Below are positions 21,073 to 32,889 of a stretch of DNA of 64,000 nucleotides, in pieces. Positions within the stretch are counted from its first letter, which is position 1; the number at the start of each line of letters is the position of its first letter. Both the position numbers and the translations under genes were made by a program. The notes under the pieces are model-generated. The model was not told the origin of the DNA, made no database searches, and worked only from the letters and a program-made list of their open reading frames with translations. This stretch comes from Artocarpus heterophyllus (lineage: Eukaryota; Streptophyta; Magnoliopsida; Rosales; Moraceae), in assembly GCA_025403435.1 (NCBI GenBank), contig JAJQZP010000043.1:62001-126000 (forward strand), read 5' to 3'.

Positions 21073-24000
21073 GCAGTCATACAACCTGTGAATTTCTCTG
21101 ATGTACGATGTGATATCCCTGAGCTAAAAGGGGATAACTACAAGGTCTGGAAGGAGAGAATACTCCTTCACTTAGGATGGATGGACATTGATTATGCTAT
21201 AAGGAAAGACGAGCCCGTAATTACTGACACCAACACTCAGGATGAGATTGCTCTTTATGAACGTTGGGAGCGATCTAATCGCCTTAGTGTCATGTTCATA
21301 AAGACCAAAATCTCTGCTGGTATACGTGGTTCCGTCGAATAGTATGACAAAGTCTGGGCATTACTGAAGGCCATTGATGAGCAATTTGAAACTTCAGATA
21401 AGGCACTTGCCAGCACCCTAATCATGAGGTTCTCATCCTTAAGGCTCACCACTGTGAGAGGTGTGCGTGAGCACATCATGAAAATGAAGGACATAGCGGC
21501 TCAATTAAAGAACCTTGCGGTGGATATGTCTGAATCTTTCTTGGTGCACTACATTCTGAACACTCTACCAAAACAATATGGGCCCTTTAAGATTTCCTAC
21601 AATACACATAAGGACAAATGGTCAATAAATGAACTTCTGACCATGTGTACTCAGGAAGAGGGGCGGCTTGTAATGGAAATGGGTGAAACTGCACTAACAA
21701 CCACGAGAGGAAAGAGTCAGAATCAAGATCAACATCAGGCTAAGGACAAAGGGAAGAGTAAAATATCTCCCAAAGCTGTCATTAAGAAGGAATCCAAGTG
21801 TTTTTTCTGTAAAAAGAAGGGACACATGAAGAAGGATTGCACAAAATTTCAGAGTTGGCTTGAGAAGAAAGGTAATCCAATCTCATTGGTTTGTTATGAA
21901 TCTAATATGATTGATGTTGTTTATAACACATGGTGGATTGATTCTGGATCTACAATCCATGTTTCGAATACCTTGCATGGTATGCGAAAACTAAGGAAGC
22001 CACTGGGAAGTGAGCTTAGCATCTCTTCAGGAAATAAGATGCGTTCACATGTGGAAGCCATCGGAACATGCACCTTAGTTTTAAGTAGTGTTTTACTTTG
22101 GAATTGGATAAGACATTTTATGCTCCAAACTTTTCTAGGAACTTAATTTCTGTTTCCAGACTAGTATATTTGGGATATTCCTTTACTTTTTCAGACAAAT
22201 GTTTCAGTTTATTTTATAAATCTGATCTTGTTGGGAATAGTATTTTGTCTGATGGTCTTTTCTCAATTAACTTACAAAATGAACCACATCATACTGCTAT
22301 GCATGTTCAATCTGGCATTAAACGTTGTGTTATAAATGAGGATTCCTCTATGTTGTGGCATCGGAGATTAAGACATATCTCCATTGAGAGAATCAAGAGG
22401 TTAGTAACTGACGGAGTACTTAGTACTTTGGATTTTACTGACTTCGAGACTTGTGTGGGTTGCATTAAGGGAAAGCTAACCAACAAGTCTAAGAAAGGTG
22501 CCAAGAGGAGTTCAGAAATATTAGAAATCATACATTCAGATATTTGTGGTCCAGTAATGGACTCATATGGTCCGAGATACTTCATCTCTTTCATAGATGA
22601 TTACTCACGGTACATGTATCTCTACTTGCTTCATACAAAGGACGAAACATTAGACGCCTTTAAGGTTTTCAAGGCTGAAGTAGAGAAACAATGCGGAAAG
22701 CAAATAAAGATCGTGAGGACAGATAGAGGTGGAGAATATTATGGTAGATACACTGAGGATGGACAAGCTCAAAGTCCATTTGCAAGGTTTCTTCAAGAAC
22801 ATGGGATAGTTGCCCAATACACCATGCCTGGTTCTCCGGATCAGAATGGTGTAGCAGAAAGAAGAAACCGAACATTAATGGACATGGTGAGGAGTATGCA
22901 GAGTAACTCCAACCTACCTAAGTCCTTGTGGACTGAAGCTCTTAAGACGACTGTGTATATATTAAACTGGGTTCCTACTAAGGCTATCCCAAAGATGCCA
23001 TTTGAGTTATGGAAAGGTTGGAAACCGAGTTTGCGACATATACGCGTTTGGGGATGTCCGTCTGAAGTAAGAGTATACAACCCACAAGAGAAAAAGCTAG
23101 ATCCGAGGACCATTAGCGGATATTTCGTTGGATATGCCGAGAGGTCCAAAGGATATAGATTCTACTGTCCAACTTATAGCACTAGATTTGTGGAATCAAG
23201 GAACGCCAAGTTTCTTGAGAATGACTTGATTAGTGGGAGCGATCAATTTTGGAACATAGTTTCTGAAGGAGATCATACTGAAGCTCAACCATCTACATCA
23301 AGTGACAGGTTGATCATAGTTCATAGCACTCCTATAGTTCAACCGAGTGTTGTGCAACCGATCATTGAGGTTCCACAAATTGCTGATAATAATCTAGAAG
23401 GTCAAGTTACTCAAGAACCAACGGAAACAATTGAGCAACAAGTTGGACAACAGATTCCTCGGGAAATGTTGAACCAACATTAAGGAGATCTACTAGAGAA
23501 AGGAAATCGGCAATTTCTAGTGATTATGTTGTGTATCTACAAGAATCGGACTACAACATTGGAGCCGAAAATGATCCCGAAACATTTTCACAAGCCATAA
23601 GTTGCCAAGAATCGAAACTTTGGTACGATGCAATGAAGGATGAGATGGATTCTATGGTATCCAATGGAGTCTGGGATCTTGTCGAGTTGCCTGATGGTGC
23701 AAAAGCCATAGGGTGTAAATGGGTCTATAAAACGAAGAAAGACTCATTGGGCAACATCGAAAGATATAAGGCAAGACTCGTGGCCAAATGATTCACTCAA
23801 AAATAAGGAATCGACTACAAGGAGACCTTTTCTCCTGTATCCAAGAAAGATTCTCTCCGCATTATCTTGACACTTGTTGCTCATTTTGACTTAGAGTTGC
23901 AACAGATGGATGTGAAAACGGCATTTCTCAATGGTGAACTAGAGGAAGAGGTCTATATGAAACAACCAGAAGGATTCTCCTCTAGTAATGGTGAGCAGTT

Positions 24001-27000
24001 GGTATGTAAGCTTAAGAAATCCATATATGGGTTAAAGCAGGCCTCCCGTCAGTGGTATTTGAAATTTCATGATGTCATCTCTTCATTTGGATTTGTAGAG
24101 AACATCATGGATCAATGTATATACCAGAAGGTCAGTGGGAGTAAAATTTGTTTCCTGGTTCTATATGTGGATGTCATTTTACTTGCAACCAATGACAAGG
24201 GTATGCTACATGAGGTAAAACAATTCCTCTCTAAAAACTTTGACATGAAGGATATGGGTGATGCATCCTTCGTTATAGGCATTAAGATACACAGAGACAG
24301 ATATAAAGGCACTTTGGGTCTGTCTCAAGAGGCCTATATCAACAAAGTTTTGGAGAGATTTCGGATGAAAAATTGTTCACTGAGTATAGCTCCCATTGTG
24401 AAGGGTGACAGATTCAATTTGAATCAGTGCCCGAAAAATGACCTTGAAAGAGAACAGATGCACAACATTCCATATGCTTCAGTTGTTGAAAGTCTTATGT
24501 ATGCTCAGGTTTGCACAAGACCTAACATTGCATTTGCTGTCGGAATGTTGGGCAGATATCAGAGTGATCCAGGATTAGACCACTGGAAGGCTGCAAAGAA
24601 GTTGATGAGGTACCTACAAGGAACCAAAGACTACATGCTTATGTATAGACGGACTGACAACTTGGAAGTCATTGGCTACTGTAACACCCGTATTTTTAAC
24701 GGGCATGATTTTGTAAAATTTAATGAATAAAATGTGACTATTTAAAATTACTAAGTTGTTTACGATCATTAAAAAAAAAATACCACTTTAGTATTTTCTT
24801 ACCAAGTCTTCCTAAGAAACATTCAAAATTTACCAACACTTCTACCAATCTTGTCTCCCTAAATTATTGCTCAATTATATAGCCTTCTTCTTATTTTGCT
24901 AAAGGTATCCGAAGGGGACATTGAATTATTTTCCCTCAATTCATAAAAGACATGGAGATATTTTCTCAACCACCTCTTTAATTATTTCCTTATCTTCTTC
25001 TATAATTCACTCCAATTGTCCCCTCAATTATGTTAGCATGATTTGCTAAAAATCTTCATGGGAGACAAGATGATATTTTCCTTTAAGACTCTTTTGTTTC
25101 TTCTTACAACTTTCCCCCGTAAACATCCCATTCCTCTTAAGCATTTTGATATCTTTTTATTTAACTATCACCACCTTCTTCTCTAGTTCTCATTCTCTCC
25201 CTTTCTCACTTCAAATTTCTAACTAAAGACATAGAGCACAAAGCTCTCTTTGTGGCCAAGACAATTATAATTCCCAACCATGATCGAGGCGGTTTTAGAG
25301 TTAATTCAAGCTTGATTGTTAACCCGAACTTTGGTGCTTTTCAAAGAAGTTTTGAGGTAGGTTTTCTTTAATCTAAACTTAGTTTTTAGTATGTATTTTC
25401 TCCATGTTTAATGCATAATTTTCGTGTTCAAAATTCATGCAAATTTCTAGTTAAGTTAACATGCATCCTTAAACATTTATGAACAAAAACTTGAGTCTTG
25501 AGTTACAACCCACAACCAACTTTTATTTTGGTTTGATGACAATGTTAGAAACATGTTAGGAATGTTTAAAACCGGTTTCCATAACTTTAAGATTGATGTT
25601 CTAATGTTTTGAGCTTAAAGAGCAAATTTAAGCATGTTTTTATCATTATTTACAAGAAAGGCTAGAGATATAATTTGATAATGATTTTGGTATAAAACTC
25701 ATGAGAATATGTTTATTCTGATTATATAATGCATGTTGCATATTTTGGAATGGTTTTGAGATTTTAAACAAGGATAATATGCTTTAAGTTAAAGAAAAAT
25801 TTGACATCCCATAAACTTTATAATACCTCTATGGGCAGTGGCTATTTCTTAAAATTCTGGAGTTAAATGAAAATGAATTTTGTAAATTGGTTTGCATATT
25901 TAAAAAGTAGACATCCTAAGCTTTCCAATGAGCTATCATGACCCTAAATCGGAGTTGTATTTTAATTTCTATGAATTTTTCAATTTTCGGATTAGAAACT
26001 AGTAAACCTGCCAGTGGTAATAAACCACCCGTCTATCTTAAGTAAACCACCTGTTAACCCGTGTGTTAATTGTAGATAGTGAACCCGCCTTTTTACAAAA
26101 GTATACCACCAAGTTGCCATGGTATACTAGCTGTTAACTTGAACCAAAAACCCAATTTTGCTCACCTTCTAGTCTCTTAATGTCTTACAACCTTTCCAAT
26201 ACTACCCTAAATGATTTATGAATTCTTATTAGAGACTAAAACATAAAAATTGCTTGTATGTATTTTATATTGCGTTTAAGATAAAAATTGTTTACTTGGT
26301 ATTTAAAGAACAATTGCATAAAAATACTTTAATGGCACTAGTAGACGGGTTTACACATAATTCACTTATGAATGTGATTATACGTTGTGCTTTAGTTTTA
26401 ATTGTCCTTATGCATGCCTTAGGGTCAAGGATGTGTGGAGCTAACGTTGATTAATTCCGAGAATAAAAGTTTGTTGTTAAGCTTTGAAGGTAGGGATTCT
26501 ATTACTCATCTTTTGTGAGGTTTTGGTAAATTAAATTTGATTGTTTTATATTGTAAAATATGTATATTGTATAGCGATAAATATAATGATTTGACATATG
26601 TTATAAATTGAGAAGCATGGTTAGGAAATTGACTCTATAAATATAAATTGAATACAAAGGAATAGTGAGATGTAAAAAGGGCGACGGTTACGTCCTTGGG
26701 CACGAATACCCTAAAAGGAAAAATAGGGGGAAGGTGATGACGCTTCCTTGGGTTGAAAGTCCCAGAACACACTGTACAGGAATCGATTTGGTGAGGACTC
26801 GGGGCTTGATGTCCCCTCACCGGAACACCCTTGAAATGTTTATAGGGTGATCAAGTACGCCCATTTGGGTTTCGATGAGTTGAGTGATACTCAATTTAAC
26901 ATGGATACCTAGGAACAATGATGATTGGTAATATTTGTATAAATGTGTAATTATGACACTTGGTAATGATTAACTACGGTATCCATAAGATGTGATCATA

Positions 27001-27954
27001 ATAAACCTCATAATCTGGAATATGATGTAACCTACTAACCATGCAGTTTTTAATGTGGTAATGGATAAACCATAAGGTGAGTCATGATTTCCCTACTGGG
27101 CATGTCGATGCTCATCCCTATCATATCTTCATATCTCAGGTGGAACTCAGTGCAACATATTTGAAGAGGAATAAGCGAAAATAATCTTGCTGTTTTCATG
27201 TTAGAAGACCCTGTTTAATTACAACTTATCTACAACATGTAAGAGTTGTATTATTTTTTTTATGGCTGTGTTAAGTTATTTGGGAATTGTACTATGGTGA
27301 TGATGACTGTAATTATATATATTTGGTGCTACACTAAAAACTGTGGTTTGTATTTAAAACGTTTATTTTTATTTTTCTTGTTGTTTAAAGACCCATGGGC
27401 ATTGTTTAATTGATTTAAATAATATAAAATTTAAAATTATTTTTATTTATTTAAAACTGTTAACCCCCACATAGGGGTGTTACAGCTACTCTGATTCTGA
27501 CTTTGCTGGCTGCATTGATTCACGGAAATCAACTTCCGGATACATTTTCATGCTAGCTAGTGGAGCTATTTCATGGAGGAGCGCCAAACAAACCTTGACT
27601 GCTACTTCCACTATGGAGGCCGAGTTCGTATCCTGTTTTGAGGCTACCTCACATGGTGTATGGATCAAGAGTTTCATTTCTGGGCTTAGGATTGTGGATT
27701 CTATCTCTAGGCCATTGAAGATATTCTGTGATAATTCAGCTGCTGTTTTTATGGCTAGAAACAACAAGAGCGGTAGTCGAAGCAAACACATCGACATTAA
27801 GTATCTAGCCATAAGAGAGCGTGTTAAGGATAAAGCAGTAGTCATTGAACACATAAGCACTGAATTGATGATTGCCGATCCCTTGACTAAAGGCATGCCA
27901 CCAGTAAAATTTAGGGATCATGTGGATAGAATGGGACTTGGTTCCCTTATGTAA
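21073..27954 (+). pseudogene. Copia gag-pol, broken
   Basis: Order: gag (from about 21073; the sequence runs open into it with no clear ATG), CCHC zinc knuckle (21799-21840), protease with its Asp-Ser-Gly near 21940, integrase with HHCC finger and DDE core (about 22350-23000), reverse transcriptase (about 23600-24500), and RNase H split between about 24560-24679 and 27490-27760. Visible breaks: an in-frame stop in gag at 21340-21342; frameshifts near 22100-22146 (gag to pol) and near 23460-23480; two stops at 23789-23791 and about 23806 at the start of reverse transcriptase; replacement of the second catalytic Asp by Val (codon 24173-24175); and the solo LTR inside RNase H. The number of lesions is about what neutral decay would give at this LTR divergence. 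Confidence 0.93.
24680..27484 (+). mobile_element. Nested solo LTR of a Gypsy-type element
   Basis: 2805 bp beginning TGTAACACCC and ending GGGTGTTACA, a 10-bp perfect inverted terminus. The duplicated target GCTAC sits at 24675-24679 and 27485-27489, inside the Copia RNase H codons. The length and TGTAACACCC terminus are typical of large plant Gypsy (Tekay/Del-like) LTRs. There is no internal domain, so it is the product of recombination between two LTRs. A pyrimidine-rich stretch at about 25160-25210 and a splice-donor-like GAGGTAGGT near 25352 suggest plus orientation. The frames at 26254-26454 and 26635-26850 have no coding character. Confidence 0.88.
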
Positions 27955-28220
27955 TTTTGTCATACTTTGTTGTGAAACTCTATATTTATGATATTTTCTC
28001 TTTTCAGCTTCAATTAAGTGCGCAACTTTATTTCTGAGAAATATCACTAAAGTTTAGGACCTAGAATAAACATAGGGTTTATTCATTAAGATAAGAGAGA
28101 AAATCTAAGAAACAAGATATATTGTGATACATGGAAGATAATACTCGTTATTTAGAGGACCTGTCGCCATGATTCATATGTTTTGTTTCTCATTATAGCA
28201 GTTGATGTAATACGTGGGCC

Positions 28221-28231
28221 AAGTGGGAGAA
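28221..28231 (+). other. Polypurine tract of the Copia element
   Basis: AAGTGGGAGAA directly precedes the 3' LTR, the standard priming site for plus-strand synthesis. Confidence 0.85.
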
Positions 28232-28569
28232 TGTTAAAAACTCATTTCCGTTTAAAAAAACTGATTTGGCCCACGTGATAAAGATCACGTTTCAACTGCC
28301 TCACGTGTAACGGTTGGTACCAACCGTTACACCCGTGTGATGGTCGCGGTTTTAAATTTTGGGTCCCTGAGCACGCAATTTATAGAGCAAAAATTACACC
28401 ATCAAGTGTAGAATTGAGAGTGCCCATAAAACAAAAAAATTCGTTAATCACAGTGTGCAAAAGTGGAAAACAGAGCAATAAACGACAATGGCTGGAGGTA
28501 ATAAATTTGATCCAATACGCTTCCGTTTTCTATGATTTATGGTTGTTATAAATGCCCAAACAACTTTTA
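28232..28569 (+). repeat. 3' LTR of the Copia element
   Basis: 338 bp, about 97.6 percent identical by eye to the 5' LTR. Here the palindrome at 28305-28332 is perfect over 28 bases (GTGTAACGGTTGGT followed by its complement). The last two bases are TA instead of the CA of the 5' LTR, so the terminal integrase recognition dinucleotide has mutated. Confidence 0.95.
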
Positions 28570-28919
28570 AATAAAATATATTTTATTGTTATAGTATTGT
28601 TTTAAATTGTCAAATTTGTATCAAATTATATTTTTATTTGATTTAATTATAATGGATTGAGGAAAATTATTACCATAATTTATGCAACAAGCTTACATAT
28701 TTCCCCCATTTCATCGCTTTTTATTAGATTTAATTATACTGAAAGTGATATAACTTATATCCTACATTTTCATCACTTTTTATCAGATTTAACTATATTG
28801 GATATGATATAATTTTTTTCCTATAAAATCCACAAAGCAGGGTGACCCATTCGTTTACTTTTCCAAAGAAAAAAGCGATGGATTGATAGAGTAAATATGA
28901 ACCACATAGTAATGACTCC

Positions 28920-28924
<5 letters not shown>

Positions 28925-28958
<34 letters not shown>
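28925..28958. repeat. (TA)n microsatellite
   Basis: About 17 TA units in an AT-rich spacer. Confidence 0.9.
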
Positions 28959-28962
<4 letters not shown>

Positions 28963-29221
28963 TTCCTCATTAAGAAAATTACACATGAAACACTTTTAAA
29001 AGTTATTTTTATTCATACCAAACTTAAAAAACTATGCCACATTATTATTTATATTATATATTAAATTGTTTCATAAATAAATATGTGTAACATTTATAAA
29101 AAATAAATCTTAAAAAATAGCATTTATAAAGATTCCCCTTCCTCATTTCCTTGGTGCCAATATTGCTACCTACACTAGAACTCACAAGATCAAATCAGCT
29201 CTTATTTTTGGGTTTAAAAAG

Positions 29222-29331
29222 ATAGACAACTTCAATACTACCAATATCAACTTAATATTATACGTATAGAATTTTAATAGACAACTTCAATACTACCAAT
29301 ATCAACTTAATATTATACGTATAGAATTTTA
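29222..29331. repeat. Tandem duplication, 2 x 55 bp
   Basis: The 55 bases from 29222 (ATAGACAACTTCAATACTAC onward) recur at 29277-29331 with essentially no differences by eye. Confidence 0.85.
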
Positions 29332-29769
29332 AAAAGGTGCAAAGATAGGTCCTTTTGTGCTGTTTATATGGATTACGTTACATAATATTGCCTTGCCACG
29401 TAAGCATGCTGAGCGATATGGATCATATAATTAGGGTACCCTTATTTATGAGTTATTTGTACATGTTGTGGGACATATGTCCTACAGAGAGGTCATTCTC
29501 ATGCCCCAAAAGAAGACTTTGAACTGGAAAGGGTGAGACATTTTTATTTGGGGGCAACTGGTCCCACAAAGGTAGAGGTATGAGCTGTATAAAAGCACAT
29601 GCAAGGCAGAGAGAGGGCATACGCTGAGAATTATTGGGTCAAAAAGGTTCACAACAAATTGCCCTCTTTGGCATTGGGAACAAATGTTTGAGCCCTTGTT
29701 CCCACGTTGTTGTCTTGTGCATGTGGTAGGGAACAGATTGAGTTGGAATTTCACTAACAACATGCTTGA
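29332..29769. other. Intergenic, no gene supported
   Basis: Composition is less AT-rich than the surroundings. The minus-strand frame 29814-29482 (110 codons) overlaps it but shows no motif, and its N-terminal part lies in a MITE. A weak hairpin can be drawn between 29601-29616 and 29662-29675; I do not call it an RNA gene. Confidence 0.4.
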
Positions 29770-29920
29770 GAATGTAGTTGGAAGTCGTAAGTTAAAATCA
29801 AGACATTGTAGCATATAAAAGCTTTACAATGTAGTAAACTTTTACTTTACATTGTAACATATAAGAGATTTACTCTGTAACAGTTACAACTAATAAGTTT
29901 AATGACATTTCCAAACACAC
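29770..29920 (+). mobile_element. TA-flanked MITE family A, right end preserved
   Basis: A doubled internal unit ('attgtagcatataaaagctt' and 'attgtaacatataagagatt') and a right end that is the inverse of GTGTGTTTGGAAATG, followed by TA at 29921-29922. The left terminus is not clear. Confidence 0.6.
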
Positions 29921-30326
29921 TATAAGAGACTTAAATAATTTTTCACTTTATTTTATCTTCTTTTTTCTTTGCAAGTTATATGAATTTTTACAGATAATTT
30001 ATGGCAAGGGAAGATTCATCAGCAAAATTCCTCTACTTTATGTATTTAAAAAAAGGGGGTCACATGCATATAGGCATCATTTATTGTACTGTTTTTAGTA
30101 TAATAATGGTGGACACTGAATTGAATTTAAACGGGGCTGAAGCATTTCATTATTATTAGTAGTACCCAATTTAAGAGGACCTGCTTGCTCATGCATACCC
30201 AAGTGGCCCAGTTGTTCTTAAAGAGACCAGAGGTATCTTTCTCTCTCTCTTTTATTGTGCATTTTTTGCTAGAGCTTTCTCATGTGGAGATGGGAACGAG
30301 GGGACAGTGTTTATCAAAAGTACACT
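29921..30326. other. Intergenic, no gene seen
   Basis: AT-rich spacer with a short (CT)n run near 30240. I see nothing else. Confidence 0.5.
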
Positions 30327-30447
30327 CATGACCCGTTTAGTTTAAAAGTTTGAATAGAAATTAATTTAAATTTTTATAAGATTATATATTGTAGTAAAAA
30401 TGTTTGACTTATTTGTTCAAACCCCCGGAACAAACAAACGAGTGCTT
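30327..30447. mobile_element. MITE family B (CCCGTTTG ends), copy
   Basis: The left end ACCCGTTTAGTTTAAAAGTT and the right end, inverse of CACTCGTTTGTTTGTTCCGG, resemble the element at 42911-43019. Its interior has 'tgtagtaaaaatg'. No target duplication is clear. Confidence 0.4.
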
Positions 30448-30481
30448 AAACTTGGTGCTGGCTTGTTCCGTTACCAAAAGA

Positions 30482-30640
30482 GTGTTTAAAAAGGTGGTGG
30501 GAACTGTTGGTTAGAACCACTTGTACTGTAACATATGAGAACTTTACACTGTAGTAATCTTTTTATTGTTACTGTAGCATATAAAAACTTTACACTGTTT
30601 ATAACTGAAAAAGTGGTTTCCACTATTTTTGCCAATCAGG
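30482..30640 (+). mobile_element. TA-flanked MITE family A, well-preserved copy
   Basis: GTGTTTAAAAAGGTGGTGGG at the left and the inverse of CCTGATTGGCAAAAATAGTG at the right. The inner arms 'ggttagaaccactt' and 'aagtggtttcca' pair. Both internal units are almost intact. Confidence 0.65.
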
Positions 30641-31078
30641 TGGTAAATCTCTTCTCATCTTAAAGCTTAGGACGGGGCCAGGTTAAGTCATTGACACCAT
30701 CTAGTAGAGCTATCGGTTCTAATTTTGCAGGTTATAAAAATTAATCCCCTTCTTCGGCTTGATTTTAACCTACAGAAACAACCACTCTTTTCACTCACGA
30801 AAAAAAAGGGGGTCTTGAAATAATAATAGGAGAATAACCGATGAGTCATTAGGGTTTGGGGTCTATATTAAGTTGCAATATTTATTTTAATGACCGTATT
30901 TGCATAATGTGCACAAACATTGTTGTCCTTCTCAATTTTAATATTATTCGATTATCTTAAAGTTGCAATCTTTACACTCTTGGTTATGCATGGTAGTGCC
31001 GTTATGTATAAACTAAATTAGGCTTAAATTTTCAACCAGAGTAACATATTTAAATACCAATTCTCTAAAAATTAAAAA
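30641..31078. other. Intergenic, no gene seen
   Basis: Spacer between two same-orientation family A copies. No coding sequence is apparent. Confidence 0.5.
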
Positions 31079-31250
31079 GGTGTTTAGAAGGGTGGTAGGA
31101 ATCGTTGGTTAGAACCACTTTTACTGTAGCATGTGAGAGCTTTTATACTGTAGCAATTTTTTTATTGTTACTGTAGCATATGAGTGCTTTACACTGTTCA
31201 TAACTGAGCTTGCGGTGAAAATCGTGTAGTGGAAACCGTTGCCAAATAGG
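31079..31250 (+). mobile_element. TA-flanked MITE family A, best-preserved interior
   Basis: It begins GGTGTTTAGAAGGGTGG and ends as the inverse of CCTATTTGGCAACGGTTTCC. The two internal units are nearly identical, each of the form TACTGTAGCATATGAG followed by GCTTTACACTG, separated by a T-rich spacer. This copy most clearly shows the element's direct-repeat interior. Confidence 0.7.
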
Positions 31251-32881
31251 CAGATTTCTCTAATATTCACAACTAATATTTTCAGCTCCCAAGATCTTTC
31301 CTTTAGTGGGGTTGCCTGCTTTACAGGCCACATTATTCTGTCAACATGACAACATAGAATTGTTCTTGTCTCAACGGTGATGAGACGTTCGATGTACAGT
31401 ATAATTTTATTAGTCATATTGACGCATTGTTAAAAAAAAAACAAAAAACAAAAAACAAAAAAACAAAACAAAATACTTTCAAATAGAAAAAATTAACATT
31501 GTTTAGTATGATATTATGTAGCATAAAACATTATGATTACTGTAATAATTATTAAGTAAATAGTCATTATATTTATAAAATATTTAAAAAAAAGAAAGGC
31601 AAATAGTAGATTTTTGAAACTTATAGAAGTGAATTATAGTATCAAAATTTTTGAAGTGAATAGCACATTTACTCGGTAAATAATTTATTTAATACAAACT
31701 CATTACCTATTAAAGATATTATTTACATCAAAGATTTTAAAACCTGCTATTTAGTTTCTTCAGTTTTTTTAAAAATGTTATTTACCACAATTCCATTTAA
31801 AAAGTTCTTATATGTAATTTCCCCTCTTAAATGGTACGTAGTGTGGTTTTTACACCAGAAAATGCATTCAGACAGTACAAGCGGCAACACATAAAGCCCA
31901 ACGGCCCAAGCTGTGAGCAGAGAAACATTAAAGGACCTTCGAAACCAAAAAAAGAGGCTACTGGAAATTTCTTGAGGCCCATGAAAGTGTGCATACTCAT
32001 TTCGGAAAGAGAGAGACTGTAGGTAAATTATTTTAGCACCGACTAAAAATACAATCACCCGAATTCTATTTAGTTTGGTCTCAAAGTTTCCGGTATGATA
32101 TTTGAGGTAAAATTATAATCATGTGAAATTTTTTAAGAGTCTGTGGTAGTAACAGAAAGATCCAACCCAATATAGACCTGTTATTATTATTATATATATA
32201 TAATAATATATATATAAGGTTTTTTAGGTTTCGTTATTATTATTATATATATATATTTTTTGAAATACTTTTCTCTTGTACCAATTTTTGAGATAGTAAA
32301 TTTGTTTTTACCTCTGCTTATGGTTTTTTTCCTTTTAAGGTTTTTCACGGGTGTTTTTTTGTTTACGATTGCCTATTTTTTGTTTATTTTCTAACACCAT
32401 CTGTAAAAGGTACGTGAACCTTTTTTTCAAGAGGGAAAAATGACACGAAATTATTGGAAATTAGTTGGAGAACAAGAATCTAATTTTTATAGTAAAATAA
32501 TCAAAGAGTGGTTGAGTGTTGTTCCATATTGTTATTCTTGTTATTATCGCAGTCATCATCATAAAATTAAGCAAGCGAATCTTGTGATAAAGGGGAAAAA
32601 CATCCCATAGGCTATAGATGTTTTGCAATTTTAAATCGTCAAAAACAATAAAGTCCTATCAAGTTTACAAATTATTTTTGTTTTTATTATCTAATACCGT
32701 AGGAGTGATAAAATTTCCGTATAAAGCGACCTCATTTTTGCAAGCAAGAAACGGTGACGCTCTTTTAATTAAATTGAACGTGAAAAAAGCAAGGCCGCCA
32801 AGCCAAGGTACAAATTAATCAACTCATTCTTGTCTAGTACATTGTATATATAGCGCTGTTATTTTCAGCTCCATTAAAATG
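31251..32881. other. Intergenic, no gene seen
   Basis: AT-rich spacer with an AC-rich run at about 31430-31470. Two similar TTATTATTATATATATA blocks occur at about 32181-32215 and 32236-32262. The 103-codon minus-strand frame at 31747-32058 and the frame at 32618-32818 lack codon bias and motifs. Confidence 0.5.
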
Positions 32882-32889
32882 GTTATAAT

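Larger units (their letters stand above)
19516..28569 (+). mobile_element. Full-length but inactivated Copia LTR retrotransposon, with nested solo LTR
   Basis: Two near-identical LTRs (19516-19854 and 28232-28569) enclose a primer-binding site, gag, protease, integrase, reverse transcriptase, RNase H and a polypurine tract in the Copia order (integrase before reverse transcriptase). The target duplication AATAA is present at 19511-19515 and 28570-28574. The LTRs differ by about eight substitutions and one indel by eye (about 2.4 percent), suggesting insertion within roughly the last one to two million years at borrowed plant rates. Without the nested LTR the element is about 6.2 kb. It cannot move by itself: the coding region has several stops and frameshifts, a lost catalytic residue and a 2.8-kb insertion. 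Lineage within Copia was not resolved. Confidence 0.95.

Noticed and set aside
26254..26850. Short frames inside the nested solo LTR
   Set aside because: They lie wholly in LTR sequence, which is non-coding in Gypsy elements, and have no motif.
29655..29680. TTGCCCTCTTTGGCA, loosely like a miR399 target or mimic
   Set aside because: Pairing with miR399 is interrupted in the middle and at the 5' half, and the surrounding hairpin is weak. There is no evidence of a transcript.
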